64,000 nt of DNA from Bacteroides thetaiotaomicron VPI-5482 (GCF_000011065.1 NC_004663.1:186001-250000), one strand, 5' to 3'; positions 1 to 8,875 are shown, counted from the stretch's first letter. Notes: a model not told the origin generated them from the sequence alone. Numbers and translations: made by a program.

Positions 1-429
1 GCTACTGCACCTTTATATACTTTTAATAGCGATACATCAACTCAGCCGGGAATACTTTTTGATCAATATCTTGTAATTCCTATTATGTATTGGGTAAAAG
101 TAGAGAGTACAGACGAAAAGCAGAAAGAAGAACTTAATAAGCATTCTTTTATACTCACATATGATTTTGATGAATTGGCATCAGGGTCAACTGAACTTGT
201 ATTGAATCTTAATCATGTGATTAAAGATGGTTCAGAGGAGACTGTGACTCGTGATAAGTATACTTCTACTTATAAGGCATATAATCTGTCTAGTGTTATT
301 TATGCATTCAAACAAGCTACTGGAGTAGAACCAACTAAAATAAAAGTAAATGCAAAGACCAACTCCTCAAAGAATTCTTTGGATGGTGCCGCAAATTCAA
401 CGTGGAGTGAAACACTTAAAACAAATTGA
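1..429 (+). CDS. C-terminal part of an unknown protein (5' end outside window)
   Basis: The frame is open from base 1 and ends at TGA 427-429, so about 142 C-terminal residues are visible. The stretch is AT-rich and the protein is rich in Thr, Ser, Asn and Lys, with short beta-like segments and no membrane segment. That fits a secreted or surface protein, but I recognise no family. Its stop codon overlaps the TTG start proposed for the next gene, so the two may be co-transcribed, or the overlap may mark a point where unrelated DNA joined. The first in-frame ATG is at 85, but codons upstream of it continue the same frame, so 85 is probably not the start. Confidence 0.6.
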   Translation, partial: ATAPLYTFNSDTSTQPGILFDQYLVIPIMYWVKVESTDEKQKEELNKHSFILTYDFDELASGSTELVLNLNHVIKDGSEETVTRDKYTSTYKAYNLSSVIYAFKQATGVEPTKIKVNAKTNSSKNSLDGAANSTWSETLKTN

Positions 430-1001
430 ACTACAAAGAATTATTTAATATAGCAATGAAATTGATTTCCTCTCCGGCCAAGGCCTGGGAGGAAATTTCT
501 ATGGAAGAGGATAGGCGAAAAGTTTTTATGGCTTTTGTCTATCCTATGATTGGTTTATGCGGTTTGTCCGTCTTTATCGGCTCTTTGCTGACGAATGGAT
601 GGGGAGGACCGCAAAGTTTTCAAATAGCGATGACCAATTGTTGTGCCGTAGCTGTGGCATTGTTTGGTGGTTACTTTCTGGCGGCCTATGCAATTAACGA
701 AATGGGAGTAAGAATGTTTGGGATGCCTGCCAATGCTCCGTTGACACAACAGTTTGCCGGATACGCACTTGTTGTTCCCTTCTTGCTTCAGATTGTGACC
801 GGACTTTTACCTGATTTTAGAATTATTGCCTGGCTATTTCAGTTCTACATTGTCTATGTAGTATGGGAAGGAGCTCCCATATTGATGCAAGTGGAGGAAA
901 AAGTACGATTGAAATACACCCTTTTCTCATCAGTTTTGTTAATACTATGTCCGACGGTGATTCAAATTGTATTTAGTAAGTTGATAGCCATACTTAATTA
1001 A
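426..1001 (+). CDS. YIP1-family integral membrane protein
   Basis: A 191-residue protein with about five hydrophobic segments (roughly residues 33-54, 66-90, 108-128, 132-150 and 163-189) and an N-terminal SSPAKAWEEI motif, which I associate with YIP1-like (DUF1282) proteins of Bacteroidetes. Such proteins sit in the inner membrane; their role is not defined. The chosen TTG start at 426 keeps the NYKELFN residues expected at the N-terminus of this family. The first ATG, at 456, would shorten it by ten residues and is the alternative. It lies 9 bases upstream of smpB and probably shares its transcript. Confidence 0.7.
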   Translation: MNYKELFNIAMKLISSPAKAWEEISMEEDRRKVFMAFVYPMIGLCGLSVFIGSLLTNGWGGPQSFQIAMTNCCAVAVALFGGYFLAAYAINEMGVRMFGMPANAPLTQQFAGYALVVPFLLQIVTGLLPDFRIIAWLFQFYIVYVVWEGAPILMQVEEKVRLKYTLFSSVLLILCPTVIQIVFSKLIAILN

Positions 1002-1010
1002 TGTGTAAAG

Positions 1011-1463
1011 ATGAAACAACCTTCTGTAAATATCAAGAATAAACGTGCTACATTTGACTATGAGTTGATGGATACCTACACGGCAGGTATTGTATTGACA
1101 GGCACGGAAATTAAATCCATTCGTTTAGGAAAAGCAAGTCTGGTGGATACGTTTTGTTATTTTGCGAAAGGCGAATTATGGGTAAAGAATATGCATATCG
1201 CCGAGTACTTCTATGGTTCGTACAATAATCATACAGCTCGTAGAGACAGAAAGTTGTTGCTTAATAAGAAAGAATTGGAGAAAATTCAACGGGGAATGAA
1301 AGACCCCGGTTTTACTACCGTTCCTGTGCGTTTGTTTATCAACGAAAAAGGTTTGGCGAAACTGGTCGTTGCTTTGGCGAAAGGTAAAAAACAGTACGAT
1401 AAACGGGAATCAATTAAAGAAAAAGATGACCGCAGAGACATGGCCCGAATGTTTAAGCGATAA
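1011..1463 (+). CDS. smpB: SsrA-binding protein SmpB
   Basis: SmpB binds tmRNA and delivers it to stalled ribosomes for trans-translation. The 150-residue length is normal for the family. The N-terminal half shows the beta-barrel core with the conserved TGTEIKSIR segment (about residues 31-39), and the C-terminal tail is strongly basic (KGKKQYDKRE onward), the part that follows the mRNA path in the ribosome. It sits between the YIP1-like gene (9-base gap) and metH (89-base gap). No tmRNA gene is seen in the window. Confidence 0.95.
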   Translation: MKQPSVNIKNKRATFDYELMDTYTAGIVLTGTEIKSIRLGKASLVDTFCYFAKGELWVKNMHIAEYFYGSYNNHTARRDRKLLLNKKELEKIQRGMKDPGFTTVPVRLFINEKGLAKLVVALAKGKKQYDKRESIKEKDDRRDMARMFKR

Positions 1464-1552
1464 GATGGCTTTATAGCGTAATAGTAAGATAAGATCGTGA
1501 TAGGTCTAAGATAGGCAGAGTGACAATTAGGTGTTAATGTAATAAGGTAAGA

Positions 1553-4300
1553 ATGAAAAAGACAATTTCTCAGATTGTATCCGAGCGTATTCTGATTCTG
1601 GATGGCGCAATGGGCACAATGATCCAACAATATAATCTTAAAGAAGAAGATTTTCGTGGTGAACGTTTTGCGCATATTCCCGGTCAGTTGAAGGGGAATA
1701 ATGATTTGTTGTGTCTGACTCGCCCCGATGTCATTCAAGATATCCATCGTAAATACCTGGAAGCAGGTGCGGATATTATCGAGACCAATACATTCAGTTC
1801 TACAACTGTCTCAATGGCGGATTATCATGTAGAAGAATATGTGCGCGAAATCAATCTTGCCGCTACCAGACTGGCACGTGAACTGGCGGACGAATATACG
1901 GCAAAGAGTCCGGATAAACCGCGTTTTGTTGCAGGCTCCGTTGGACCTACTAATAAAACCTGTTCTATGAGCCCGGATGTGAACAATCCGGCGTTTCGTG
2001 CCTTGTCTTATGACGAACTGGCTGCCTCTTACCAGCAGCAAATGGAAGCCATGCTGGAAGGTGGGGTGGATGCCATTCTTATCGAAACCATATTTGATAC
2101 GCTGAATGCGAAAGCTGCCATCTTTGCAGCCGGACAGGCTATGAAGGTGACAGGAATAGAAGTCCCTGTTATGTTGTCTGTGACGGTATCCGATATCGGC
2201 GGACGTACATTGTCCGGACAGACTTTGGAAGCTTTCCTTGCTTCTGTGCAGCATGCCAATATATTTTCAGTCGGATTGAATTGCTCCTTTGGTGCCCGTC
2301 AGTTGAAGCCTTTTCTTGAACAGTTGGCTTCGCGTGCACCTTATTATATCAGTGCTTATCCTAATGCGGGCCTTCCGAATAGTCTGGGGAAATATGATCA
2401 GACTCCCGCAGATATGGCTCATGAAGTGAAGGAGTATATTCAGGAAGGATTGGTTAATATTATCGGTGGTTGTTGTGGTACGACAGATGCCTACATTGCA
2501 GAATATCAGACACTGATAGCAGGTGCCAAACCTCATGTTCCGGCACCCAAACCGGATTGTATGTGGCTTTCCGGACTCGAACTGCTGGAAGTGAAACCGG
2601 AAATCAACTTTGTGAATATAGGTGAGCGTTGCAACGTAGCAGGCTCACGCAAGTTTCTTCGTCTGGTTAATGAAAAGAAATATGATGAAGCCCTTTCCAT
2701 AGCTCGTCAGCAAGTAGAAGACGGAGCTTTGGTTATTGACGTTAATATGGATGATGGTCTGCTGGATGCCCGGACTGAGATGACTACTTTTCTGAATCTC
2801 ATCATGTCCGAACCGGAAATAGCCCGTGTACCTGTTATGATCGACTCTTCCAAATGGGAAGTGATCGAAGCCGGATTGAAATGCCTGCAAGGCAAATCAA
2901 TCGTAAACTCGATCTCTCTGAAGGAAGGGGAGGAAGTATTTCTGGAGCATGCCCGGATCATCAAGCAATATGGAGCGGCAACTGTCGTGATGGCTTTTGA
3001 TGAAAAAGGACAGGCGGATACTGCTGCCCGCAAGATAGAAGTGTGCGAACGTGCATATCGTCTGCTGGTTGATAAAGTTGGATTCAATCCTCATGATATT
3101 ATTTTCGACCCGAATGTGCTTGCGGTGGCTACAGGAATCGAAGAGCATAACAATTACGCCGTAGACTTTATAGAAGCTACCGGATGGATCAGGAAGAATC
3201 TTCCCGGTGCACACGTCAGCGGCGGAGTGAGTAATCTTTCTTTCTCTTTCCGTGGCAATAATTATATTCGTGAAGCAATGCATGCGGTATTCCTTTATCA
3301 TGCCATCCAGCAAGGGATGGATATGGGAATCGTCAATCCGGGAACTTCCGTACTCTACAGTGATATTCCTGCAGATACGCTGGAAAAGATAGAGGACGTT
3401 GTATTGAATCGTCGTCCCGATGCTGCCGAGCGTCTGATAGAACTGGCGGAAGCATTGAAAGAAACGATGGGCGGTACTTCCGGTCAGGCAGCTGTGAAGC
3501 AGGATGCATGGAGAGAAGAATCCGTACAAGAGCGTTTGAAATATGCTTTGATGAAAGGAATCGGTGATTATCTGGAACAGGATTTAGCGGAAGCTTTACC
3601 TTTATATGATAAAGCTGTAGATGTAATTGAAGGTCCGTTGATGGATGGAATGAATTATGTCGGCGAGCTTTTTGGCGCAGGAAAAATGTTCCTGCCTCAG
3701 GTCGTGAAGACTGCCCGTACTATGAAGAAAGCCGTAGCTATACTGCAACCGATCATTGAATCAGAAAAAGTGGAAGGATCATCTTCTGCCGGAAAAGTTC
3801 TGCTTGCCACCGTAAAAGGGGATGTGCACGACATCGGAAAAAATATAGTTGCCGTCGTAATGGCGTGCAACGGTTATGATATAGTTGACTTGGGAGTGAT
3901 GGTTCCGGCAGAAACCATTGTTCAGCGTGCCATAGAAGAAAAAGTCGATATGATCGGTTTGAGTGGCTTGATCACACCTTCTCTGGAAGAAATGACTCAT
4001 GTGGCTGCCGAACTGGAGAAAGCCGGACTGGATATTCCTCTGTTGATTGGCGGAGCCACTACTTCAAAGATGCATACGGCACTGAAAATCGCACCTGTAT
4101 ATCATGCGCCGGTTGTACATCTGAAAGATGCTTCTCAGAATGCCAGTGTTGCTTCCCGGCTGTTGAATTCGCAGATGAAAGCCGAACTGATTAATGAGTT
4201 AGATGCGGAATATCAGGCACTTCGTGAGAAGAGTGGACTATTACGCCGTGAAACAGTATCGTTGGAAGAAGCCCAGAAAAATAAGTTAAACCTATTTTAA
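1553..4300 (+). CDS. metH: Cobalamin-dependent methionine synthase lacking the C-terminal activation domain
   Basis: Transfers a methyl group from 5-methyltetrahydrofolate to homocysteine via cob(I)alamin. The order is: homocysteine/zinc domain (1 to about 325) with zinc ligands Cys244, Cys307 and Cys308; pterin-binding domain (about 350-610); B12 cap (about 650-740); B12-binding domain with Asp757-x-His759, Ser804 and Ser810. These positions coincide with the numbering I recall for E. coli MetH. The protein stops at 915 residues, whereas E. coli MetH is 1227, so the AdoMet-dependent reactivation domain is absent. It must be supplied by a separate gene, not in this window. The 89-base gap before it is too short for a full B12 riboswitch and none is visible. 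The nitroreductase gene follows after 12 bases. Confidence 0.95.
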   Translation: MKKTISQIVSERILILDGAMGTMIQQYNLKEEDFRGERFAHIPGQLKGNNDLLCLTRPDVIQDIHRKYLEAGADIIETNTFSSTTVSMADYHVEEYVREINLAATRLARELADEYTAKSPDKPRFVAGSVGPTNKTCSMSPDVNNPAFRALSYDELAASYQQQMEAMLEGGVDAILIETIFDTLNAKAAIFAAGQAMKVTGIEVPVMLSVTVSDIGGRTLSGQTLEAFLASVQHANIFSVGLNCSFGARQLKPFLEQLASRAPYYISAYPNAGLPNSLGKYDQTPADMAHEVKEYIQEGLVNIIGGCCGTTDAYIAEYQTLIAGAKPHVPAPKPDCMWLSGLELLEVKPEINFVNIGERCNVAGSRKFLRLVNEKKYDEALSIARQQVEDGALVIDVNMDDGLLDARTEMTTFLNLIMSEPEIARVPVMIDSSKWEVIEAGLKCLQGKSIVNSISLKEGEEVFLEHARIIKQYGAATVVMAFDEKGQADTAARKIEVCERAYRLLVDKVGFNPHDIIFDPNVLAVATGIEEHNNYAVDFIEATGWIRKNLPGAHVSGGVSNLSFSFRGNNYIREAMHAVFLYHAIQQGMDMGIVNPGTSVLYSDIPADTLEKIEDVVLNRRPDAAERLIELAEALKETMGGTSGQAAVKQDAWREESVQERLKYALMKGIGDYLEQDLAEALPLYDKAVDVIEGPLMDGMNYVGELFGAGKMFLPQVVKTARTMKKAVAILQPIIESEKVEGSSSAGKVLLATVKGDVHDIGKNIVAVVMACNGYDIVDLGVMVPAETIVQRAIEEKVDMIGLSGLITPSLEEMTHVAAELEKAGLDIPLLIGGATTSKMHTALKIAPVYHAPVVHLKDASQNASVASRLLNSQMKAELINELDAEYQALREKSGLLRRETVSLEEAQKNKLNLF

Positions 4301-4312
4301 AGACTTGTCACA

Positions 4313-4912
4313 ATGAAAAAGATTTTTTCTTTCTTGTGTATGCTCATGGCAATGACTGCTATGATCTCGTGTTCTTCCTCAAAAGAGGAAAAAGGAACAA
4401 CCGGCACCGGAAATGCCGCTTTGGATAATATCTTTGAGCGTAAGAGCGTGCGTACTTACTTGAATAAAGGGGTAGAGAAAGAGAAAATTGATTTAATGCT
4501 TCGTGCAGGGATGTCTGCTCCATCGGGAAAGGATGTTCGTCCCTGGGAGTTTGTGGTTGTTTCCGACCGTGCGAAACTGGATTCGATGGCGGCGGCTCTT
4601 CCTTATGCCAAAATGTTGACACAAGCCCGTAATGCGATTATTGTCTGTGGTGATTCTGCCCGTTCTTTTTATTGGTATTTAGACTGTTCTGCTGCAGCAC
4701 AGAATATTTTGCTGGCTGCTGAAAGTATGGGGCTGGGTGCTGTATGGACAGCTGCTTATCCGTATGAAGATCGTATGGAAGTCGTTCGCAAATATACCCA
4801 CCTGCCCGAGAATATTCTTCCTCTTTGTGTCATTCCTTTCGGCTATCCTGCAACAAAAGAGCAGCCGAAACAGAAATATGACGAGAAAAAGATACATTAT
4901 AATCAGTATTAG
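4313..4912 (+). CDS. Nitroreductase-family lipoprotein
   Basis: A 199-residue protein with a lipoprotein signal (hydrophobic run, then MISC, Cys about residue 20). The mature part is a nitroreductase fold: an RKSVRTY segment near residue 43, SAPSGKDVRPWEF near 68, and GLGAVWTAAY near 140, the elements that bind FMN in this family. The likely role is an FMN-dependent NAD(P)H reductase of unknown substrate. Lipid anchoring is unusual because the family is mostly cytoplasmic, although exported versions occur in Bacteroidetes. It lies 12 bases after metH, so one transcript is likely. Confidence 0.85.
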   Translation: MKKIFSFLCMLMAMTAMISCSSSKEEKGTTGTGNAALDNIFERKSVRTYLNKGVEKEKIDLMLRAGMSAPSGKDVRPWEFVVVSDRAKLDSMAAALPYAKMLTQARNAIIVCGDSARSFYWYLDCSAAAQNILLAAESMGLGAVWTAAYPYEDRMEVVRKYTHLPENILPLCVIPFGYPATKEQPKQKYDEKKIHYNQY

Positions 4913-4923
4913 TAAACAAAAGT

Positions 4924-4953
4924 TTTGTCTTTTCAATAAATTCCTTACATTTG
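4924..4953 (+). promoter_or_regulatory. Bacteroides-type promoter of the symporter operon
   Basis: TTTG at 4924-4927 and TACATTTG at 4946-4953, separated by 18 bases, close to the TTTG-N19-21-TAnnTTTG pattern of the primary sigma factor of Bacteroides. It lies 30 bases before the small membrane protein gene. Confidence 0.6.
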
Positions 4954-4983
4954 TGGCTTAATTGATTAAAATCTGATACGCAA

Positions 4984-5109
4984 ATGTTTGGAATAGATGA
5001 CCCTTTTATAGTCTTGCCATATATCCTCTCAGTGATATGTGTGATTTTTGCTGCCTGGTTTGGGCTGAAATATTGGAATAAGGACGACGATAAAGACGAA
5101 ACGCGATGA
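4984..5109 (+). CDS. Symporter small accessory protein (41 residues)
   Basis: A short ORF starting ATG 4984 and ending TGA 5107-5109. It has an N-terminal MFGIDDPF, one hydrophobic segment (about residues 9-29) and a charged C-terminus (KYWNKDDDKDE). Its stop overlaps the symporter start as ATGA (5106-5109), which indicates translational coupling. Small one-helix proteins in this position next to SSS transporters are known as symporter small accessory proteins; a role in assembly or regulation of the transporter is inferred by analogy. The promoter at 4924-4953 would serve both genes. Confidence 0.8.
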   Translation: MFGIDDPFIVLPYILSVICVIFAAWFGLKYWNKDDDKDETR

Positions 5110-6656
5110 ATACATTTACTCTTGGCTTGATTGTGATAGCTTATCTGCTGTCATTGGCCTACCTCGGTTTTTTAGGATATAAGAAGACTACGAATACCAG
5201 TGATTATCTGGTTGGCGGACGTCAGATGAATCCGATAGTGATGGCGCTTTCTTATGGTGCTACGTTTATCTCTGCGTCTGCTATAGTTGGTTTTGGCGGA
5301 GTAGCGGCTGCTTTCGGTATGGGTATTCAGTGGCTGTGTTTCCTCAATATGTTTGTCGGGGTAGTTATCGCCTTCATATTCTTCGGTTTGCGTACCCGGC
5401 GCATGGGAGCAAAACTGAATGTCAGCACTTTTCCGCAGTTATTAGGCCGTCATTTTCGTTCCCGTAATATACAGGTGTTCATTGCAGCCGTCATATTTAT
5501 AGGTATGCCGTTGTACGCTGCTGTGGTAATGAAAGGGGGCGCTGTATTTATTGAACAGATTTTTCAGATTGATTTTAATATATCTCTGCTGATATTTACG
5601 TTAGTCATTGCTGCGTATGTGATTGCGGGAGGAATGAAGGGGGTGATGTATACGGATGCTTTACAGGCAGTTATCATGTTTGGCTGTATGTTGTTCCTGT
5701 TGTTCTCTTTGTATCAGGTGCTTGGCATGGGTTTTACGGAAGCAAACAAGGAATTGACAAATATAGCCCCTCTGGTTCCGGAAAAGTTCAAGGCATTGGG
5801 GCATCAGGGATGGACCGCAATGCCTGTGACAGGTTCTCCACAGTGGTACTCATTGGTTACCTCTCTTATTTTGGGAGTAGGAATCGGTTGCCTTGCACAG
5901 CCTCAGTTGGTGGTACGTTTTATGACGGTAGAAAGTAGCAAACAGTTGAATCGTGGCGTATTTATCGGTTGTTTTTTCCTGATTATAACGGTAGGAGCTA
6001 TCTATCATGCCGGTGCATTAAGCAATCTTTTCTTCTTGAAGACAGAAGGAGCCGTTGCTACGGAAGTGATACAGGATATTGATAAAATCATTCCTTATTT
6101 CATCAATAAAGCTATGCCGGACTGGTTTGCCGCTTTGTTTATGCTCTGTATCCTTTCTGCAAGTATGTCTACGCTTAGTTCTCAGTTCCACACAATGGGA
6201 GCATCGGTTGGTTCTGACATTTATGGTACTTATAAACCCCGTTCTCGTGGCAAATTGACAAATGTGATTCGTTTGGGAGTACTTTTCTCTATTTTGGTCA
6301 GCTATATTATTTGCTATATGCTGCCTCACGATATTATCGCCCGCGGAACTTCTATTTTCATGGGTATCTGTGCTGCTGCATTTCTTCCTGCCTACTTTTG
6401 TGCATTGTACTGGAAGAAAGCGACGAAACAGGGAGTTATGGCAAGTCTCTGGGTAGGAACTTTAGGCAGTGCTTTTGCACTAATATTCCTTCATCAGAAA
6501 GAAGCTGCCGCAATGGGAATATGTAAATTCCTGTTTGGCAAGGATGTATTGATTGAGACATATCCGTTTCCGGTAATTGACCCTATTCTCTTTGCATTAC
6601 CATTGTCTATACTGGCTATTGTGGTGGTTAGCCTTTTGACGGGCAGAAACAAGTAG
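5106..6656 (+). CDS. Sodium:solute symporter family (SSS) transporter
   Basis: A 516-residue polytopic inner-membrane protein with about 13 hydrophobic segments. Family features are the N-terminal SDYLVGGRQM motif near residue 33, the GATFISASAIVGFGG segment near 51, and the AGGMKGVMYTDALQ segment near 175. These place it in the SSS family that couples Na+ to uptake of sugars, carboxylates or amino acids. The substrate cannot be read from sequence. The start overlaps the stop of the 41-residue accessory protein. Confidence 0.9.
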   Translation: MNTFTLGLIVIAYLLSLAYLGFLGYKKTTNTSDYLVGGRQMNPIVMALSYGATFISASAIVGFGGVAAAFGMGIQWLCFLNMFVGVVIAFIFFGLRTRRMGAKLNVSTFPQLLGRHFRSRNIQVFIAAVIFIGMPLYAAVVMKGGAVFIEQIFQIDFNISLLIFTLVIAAYVIAGGMKGVMYTDALQAVIMFGCMLFLLFSLYQVLGMGFTEANKELTNIAPLVPEKFKALGHQGWTAMPVTGSPQWYSLVTSLILGVGIGCLAQPQLVVRFMTVESSKQLNRGVFIGCFFLIITVGAIYHAGALSNLFFLKTEGAVATEVIQDIDKIIPYFINKAMPDWFAALFMLCILSASMSTLSSQFHTMGASVGSDIYGTYKPRSRGKLTNVIRLGVLFSILVSYIICYMLPHDIIARGTSIFMGICAAAFLPAYFCALYWKKATKQGVMASLWVGTLGSAFALIFLHQKEAAAMGICKFLFGKDVLIETYPFPVIDPILFALPLSILAIVVVSLLTGRNK

Positions 6657-6758
6657 TAAATAAGTAATAGGTAATAAGTAATAGGTAATAAGCCGTGCGG
6701 ATACACTATTGATAAGCTACGGTTATTACCTATTACCTGATACTTATTACTTATTTTA
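6657..6758. terminator. Long inverted repeat between convergent genes
   Basis: Two AT-rich arms of about 35 bases (6657-6691 and 6723-6758) are near-perfect reverse complements around a 31-base loop. The left arm contains a 14-bp unit (AGTAATAGGTAATA) repeated twice in tandem at 6663-6690. It lies between the symporter and the convergent mltF-like gene, overlapping the last codons of the latter. A bidirectional terminator is likely. Confidence 0.6.
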
Positions 6759-8160
6759 TCTTTTTTTTGTACGATTCGAACCGGGACTGAATATCACGTA
6801 CGAAGTTGAACGTTTCTATGCCACGGAAATATCCATTTTTACAAACAGGATCGGTGAAGTATTCCTCATTGCTTTTGAGCAGGATGAAGTTTTCGACGTT
6901 GTCTTTCCATACGAGGTTATTCTTTCCGTATTTTTTTGCTAATGCCATGGCGTCGTAGATATGTCCTAGGCCGGCATTGTAAGAAGCCAGTATGAAGTTG
7001 AGCCGTTCCTGTTTGTCAGGGATCATATTGAAACTTCGGTCTGTGGCGGCAATGTATTTAACGGCTGCTTTTATACTTTCTTCCGGGTTTTGTTCTTTAC
7101 CTGCGGGTACGCCCATTGCGCGTGCAGTGGCAGGCATCAATTGCATCAATCCTTTGGCTCCTGCCCAAGATACGGCTGTTGTGTCAAAGTTTGATTCTGT
7201 ATAGGCGAGGGATGCCAGCATTCGCCAGTCCCATCCGATCTCTTGGGCGTATTTCTTGAATAAATCGTCGTAATGTGATATTTTTCCTTCTTTAAGTGAA
7301 AGGATGGGGGAGTGTGGCATCATTTTACTATTCTCGAAGTAACGCTTCATACTTGCCGTATAGGCAGGAGAGGTCATATTTTCTTTATGCCAGTTTGTGG
7401 CGGCGGCTGCCAGTTCGGGACTGTCTTTTCGTACAGCCCATGAAGAACGCTGGTCAAAACTGATAGAAAGATCGATATTCAGATTGGGATAGTAAGTTTT
7501 ATTCAGTTTGGCTAAATCATTATCGGCTACGGTATAGGGAATCTTACCTTGTGCTACCTGGGTGATTAAGTCTTCCGCGGTAACGCTATCTCCCGTTATC
7601 TTATGAATATGGATACCACCTCCCAGTTCGTTGTTCAGATTCACGAGGCGATCGTAATATTTGCCTGGTTTGACATATATATCTTTGCCGATAAGTTCCG
7701 TTACATCTTTCAATGGTTTATGCTTTCCATTTCCTTGCTGGACGATAACCTGATGGGTGATTATGTCTTCTCCGCAATACAAAAGGCTGTCTTTCCATTC
7801 TTTGGTAATCGGCAGGTTGTAGGCGATCATATCTCCTTCGCCTGACTGTAATTTCTGAATCAATTCACGGACATTTCTGGCTACCTCGATTCTGAGTTTC
7901 AGTCCCAGACTTTTAGCGAACTGTTCACTGAGTTCGTATTGGAATCCCATTTCCTGTCCGCGATAAATGAAATATGAAGTAGAGCTATAGAGTGTCAGCA
8001 CAACCAGTTCTCCACTGTCTTTAATCTGTGGAAGATCGTGTGCTGTTTCATTCTTTTCGGTATGATGTTTGTTCCGGCATCCGAATACACAGCACAAAAG
8101 TATAAGAAACAAGGGGAGGATCAGTGTCTTGGCACTCATTCTGAACTCTTTATCTTTCAT
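6751..8160 (-). CDS. mltF: MltF-like membrane-bound lytic transglycosylase lipoprotein
   Basis: Cleaves peptidoglycan between MurNAc and GlcNAc with 1,6-anhydro product formation. The 469-residue protein has a lipoprotein signal (CVFGC near residue 28), a periplasmic solute-binding domain (about 50-270) and a C-terminal SLT domain (about 285-430). The SLT part shows TESNFD with catalytic Glu322, followed by AKGLMQLMPATA. This order is that of MltF. The start codon overlaps the uridine kinase stop as ATGA; an internal Met at residue 8 is an alternative start directly before the signal sequence. Confidence 0.9.
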   Translation of the reverse strand: MKDKEFRMSAKTLILPLFLILLCCVFGCRNKHHTEKNETAHDLPQIKDSGELVVLTLYSSTSYFIYRGQEMGFQYELSEQFAKSLGLKLRIEVARNVRELIQKLQSGEGDMIAYNLPITKEWKDSLLYCGEDIITHQVIVQQGNGKHKPLKDVTELIGKDIYVKPGKYYDRLVNLNNELGGGIHIHKITGDSVTAEDLITQVAQGKIPYTVADNDLAKLNKTYYPNLNIDLSISFDQRSSWAVRKDSPELAAAATNWHKENMTSPAYTASMKRYFENSKMMPHSPILSLKEGKISHYDDLFKKYAQEIGWDWRMLASLAYTESNFDTTAVSWAGAKGLMQLMPATARAMGVPAGKEQNPEESIKAAVKYIAATDRSFNMIPDKQERLNFILASYNAGLGHIYDAMALAKKYGKNNLVWKDNVENFILLKSNEEYFTDPVCKNGYFRGIETFNFVRDIQSRFESYKKKIK

Positions 8161-8774
8161 TCTTCATTTTTCAAATGTTTCTTGATATACATTGTTAATA
8201 TATCGATAGCTACTGCATTGCTGCCGCCTTCTGGAACGATAAGGTCCGCATAGCGTTTGCAGGGTTCTATGAATTGCAGGTGCATCGGTTTCAGAACACG
8301 GGTATAGCGTTCCATGACAGCTTCCGCTGTCCGTCCTCTTTCGATGACATCCCTTTGGATGACACGTATCAGGCGTTCATCGGGATCGGCATCTACAAAT
8401 ATCTTTAGATCCATCATATTGCGTAGCTTCTTGTCGCACAAGGCAAGGATACCTTCAATAATGACGACTTCACGAGGCTCGATGTGGATGGTTTCCGGTT
8501 GGCGGGTACAAGTCAGATAAGAATAGGTCGGCTGCTCGATGCTTTTTCCTTCTTTCAGCATCATCACATGTTTGGAAAGCAAGCTCCATTCAAAAGCATC
8601 CGGATGGTCAAAGTTGATATTCTGACGTTCTTCAACCGGCACGTGACTACTGTCTTTGTAGTATGAATCCTGAGGTAATAGTACTACTTCTCCAACGGGG
8701 AGGCTTTCTATCATTTTTCGTACGACGGTGGTTTTTCCGGAGCCCGTTCCACCTGCTATTCCTATTATTAACAT
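8157..8774 (-). CDS. udk: Uridine kinase
   Basis: Phosphorylates uridine and cytidine in pyrimidine salvage. The 205-residue length is typical. A P-loop GGTGSGKTT lies at residues 8-16, and the LLPQDSYYKD segment near residue 35 is characteristic of Udk. The C-terminal part has RDVIERGR and PMHLQFIEPCKRYADLIVP, also family signatures. It overlaps the downstream mltF-like gene by four bases, so they are translated from one message. Confidence 0.95.
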   Translation of the reverse strand: MLIIGIAGGTGSGKTTVVRKMIESLPVGEVVLLPQDSYYKDSSHVPVEERQNINFDHPDAFEWSLLSKHVMMLKEGKSIEQPTYSYLTCTRQPETIHIEPREVVIIEGILALCDKKLRNMMDLKIFVDADPDERLIRVIQRDVIERGRTAEAVMERYTRVLKPMHLQFIEPCKRYADLIVPEGGSNAVAIDILTMYIKKHLKNEE

Positions 8775-8805
8775 CTCTTTATAGTGTTATTTGAACCAAA
8801 TAGAG

Positions 8806-8813
8806 TAATTTTG
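8806..8813 (+). promoter_or_regulatory. Candidate -7 box (TAATTTTG) upstream of the Dabb gene
   Basis: Matches TAnnTTTG about 63 bases before the ATG at 8876. No TTTG at the expected spacing was found, so this rests on one box. Confidence 0.35.
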
Positions 8814-8840
8814 CATTAGTAATGTAATGCATTGACAAGA

Positions 8841-8848
8841 CAAATATA
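8841..8848 (-). promoter_or_regulatory. Candidate -7 box upstream of udk
   Basis: CAAATATA on the plus strand reads TATATTTG on the minus strand, 67 bases before the udk start. Only this box matches. It is interleaved with the opposite-facing Dabb promoter candidate. Confidence 0.35.
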
Positions 8849-8875
8849 GAAACAATTCATTAAAATAACAACGTA

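Noticed and set aside
1464..1552. Possible cobalamin riboswitch before metH
   Set aside because: Only 89 bases are available and no B12-box-like motif is visible.
6709..6942. Plus-strand open frame opposite the end of mltF
   Set aside because: It is the antisense shadow of the transglycosylase and begins inside the terminator hairpin.
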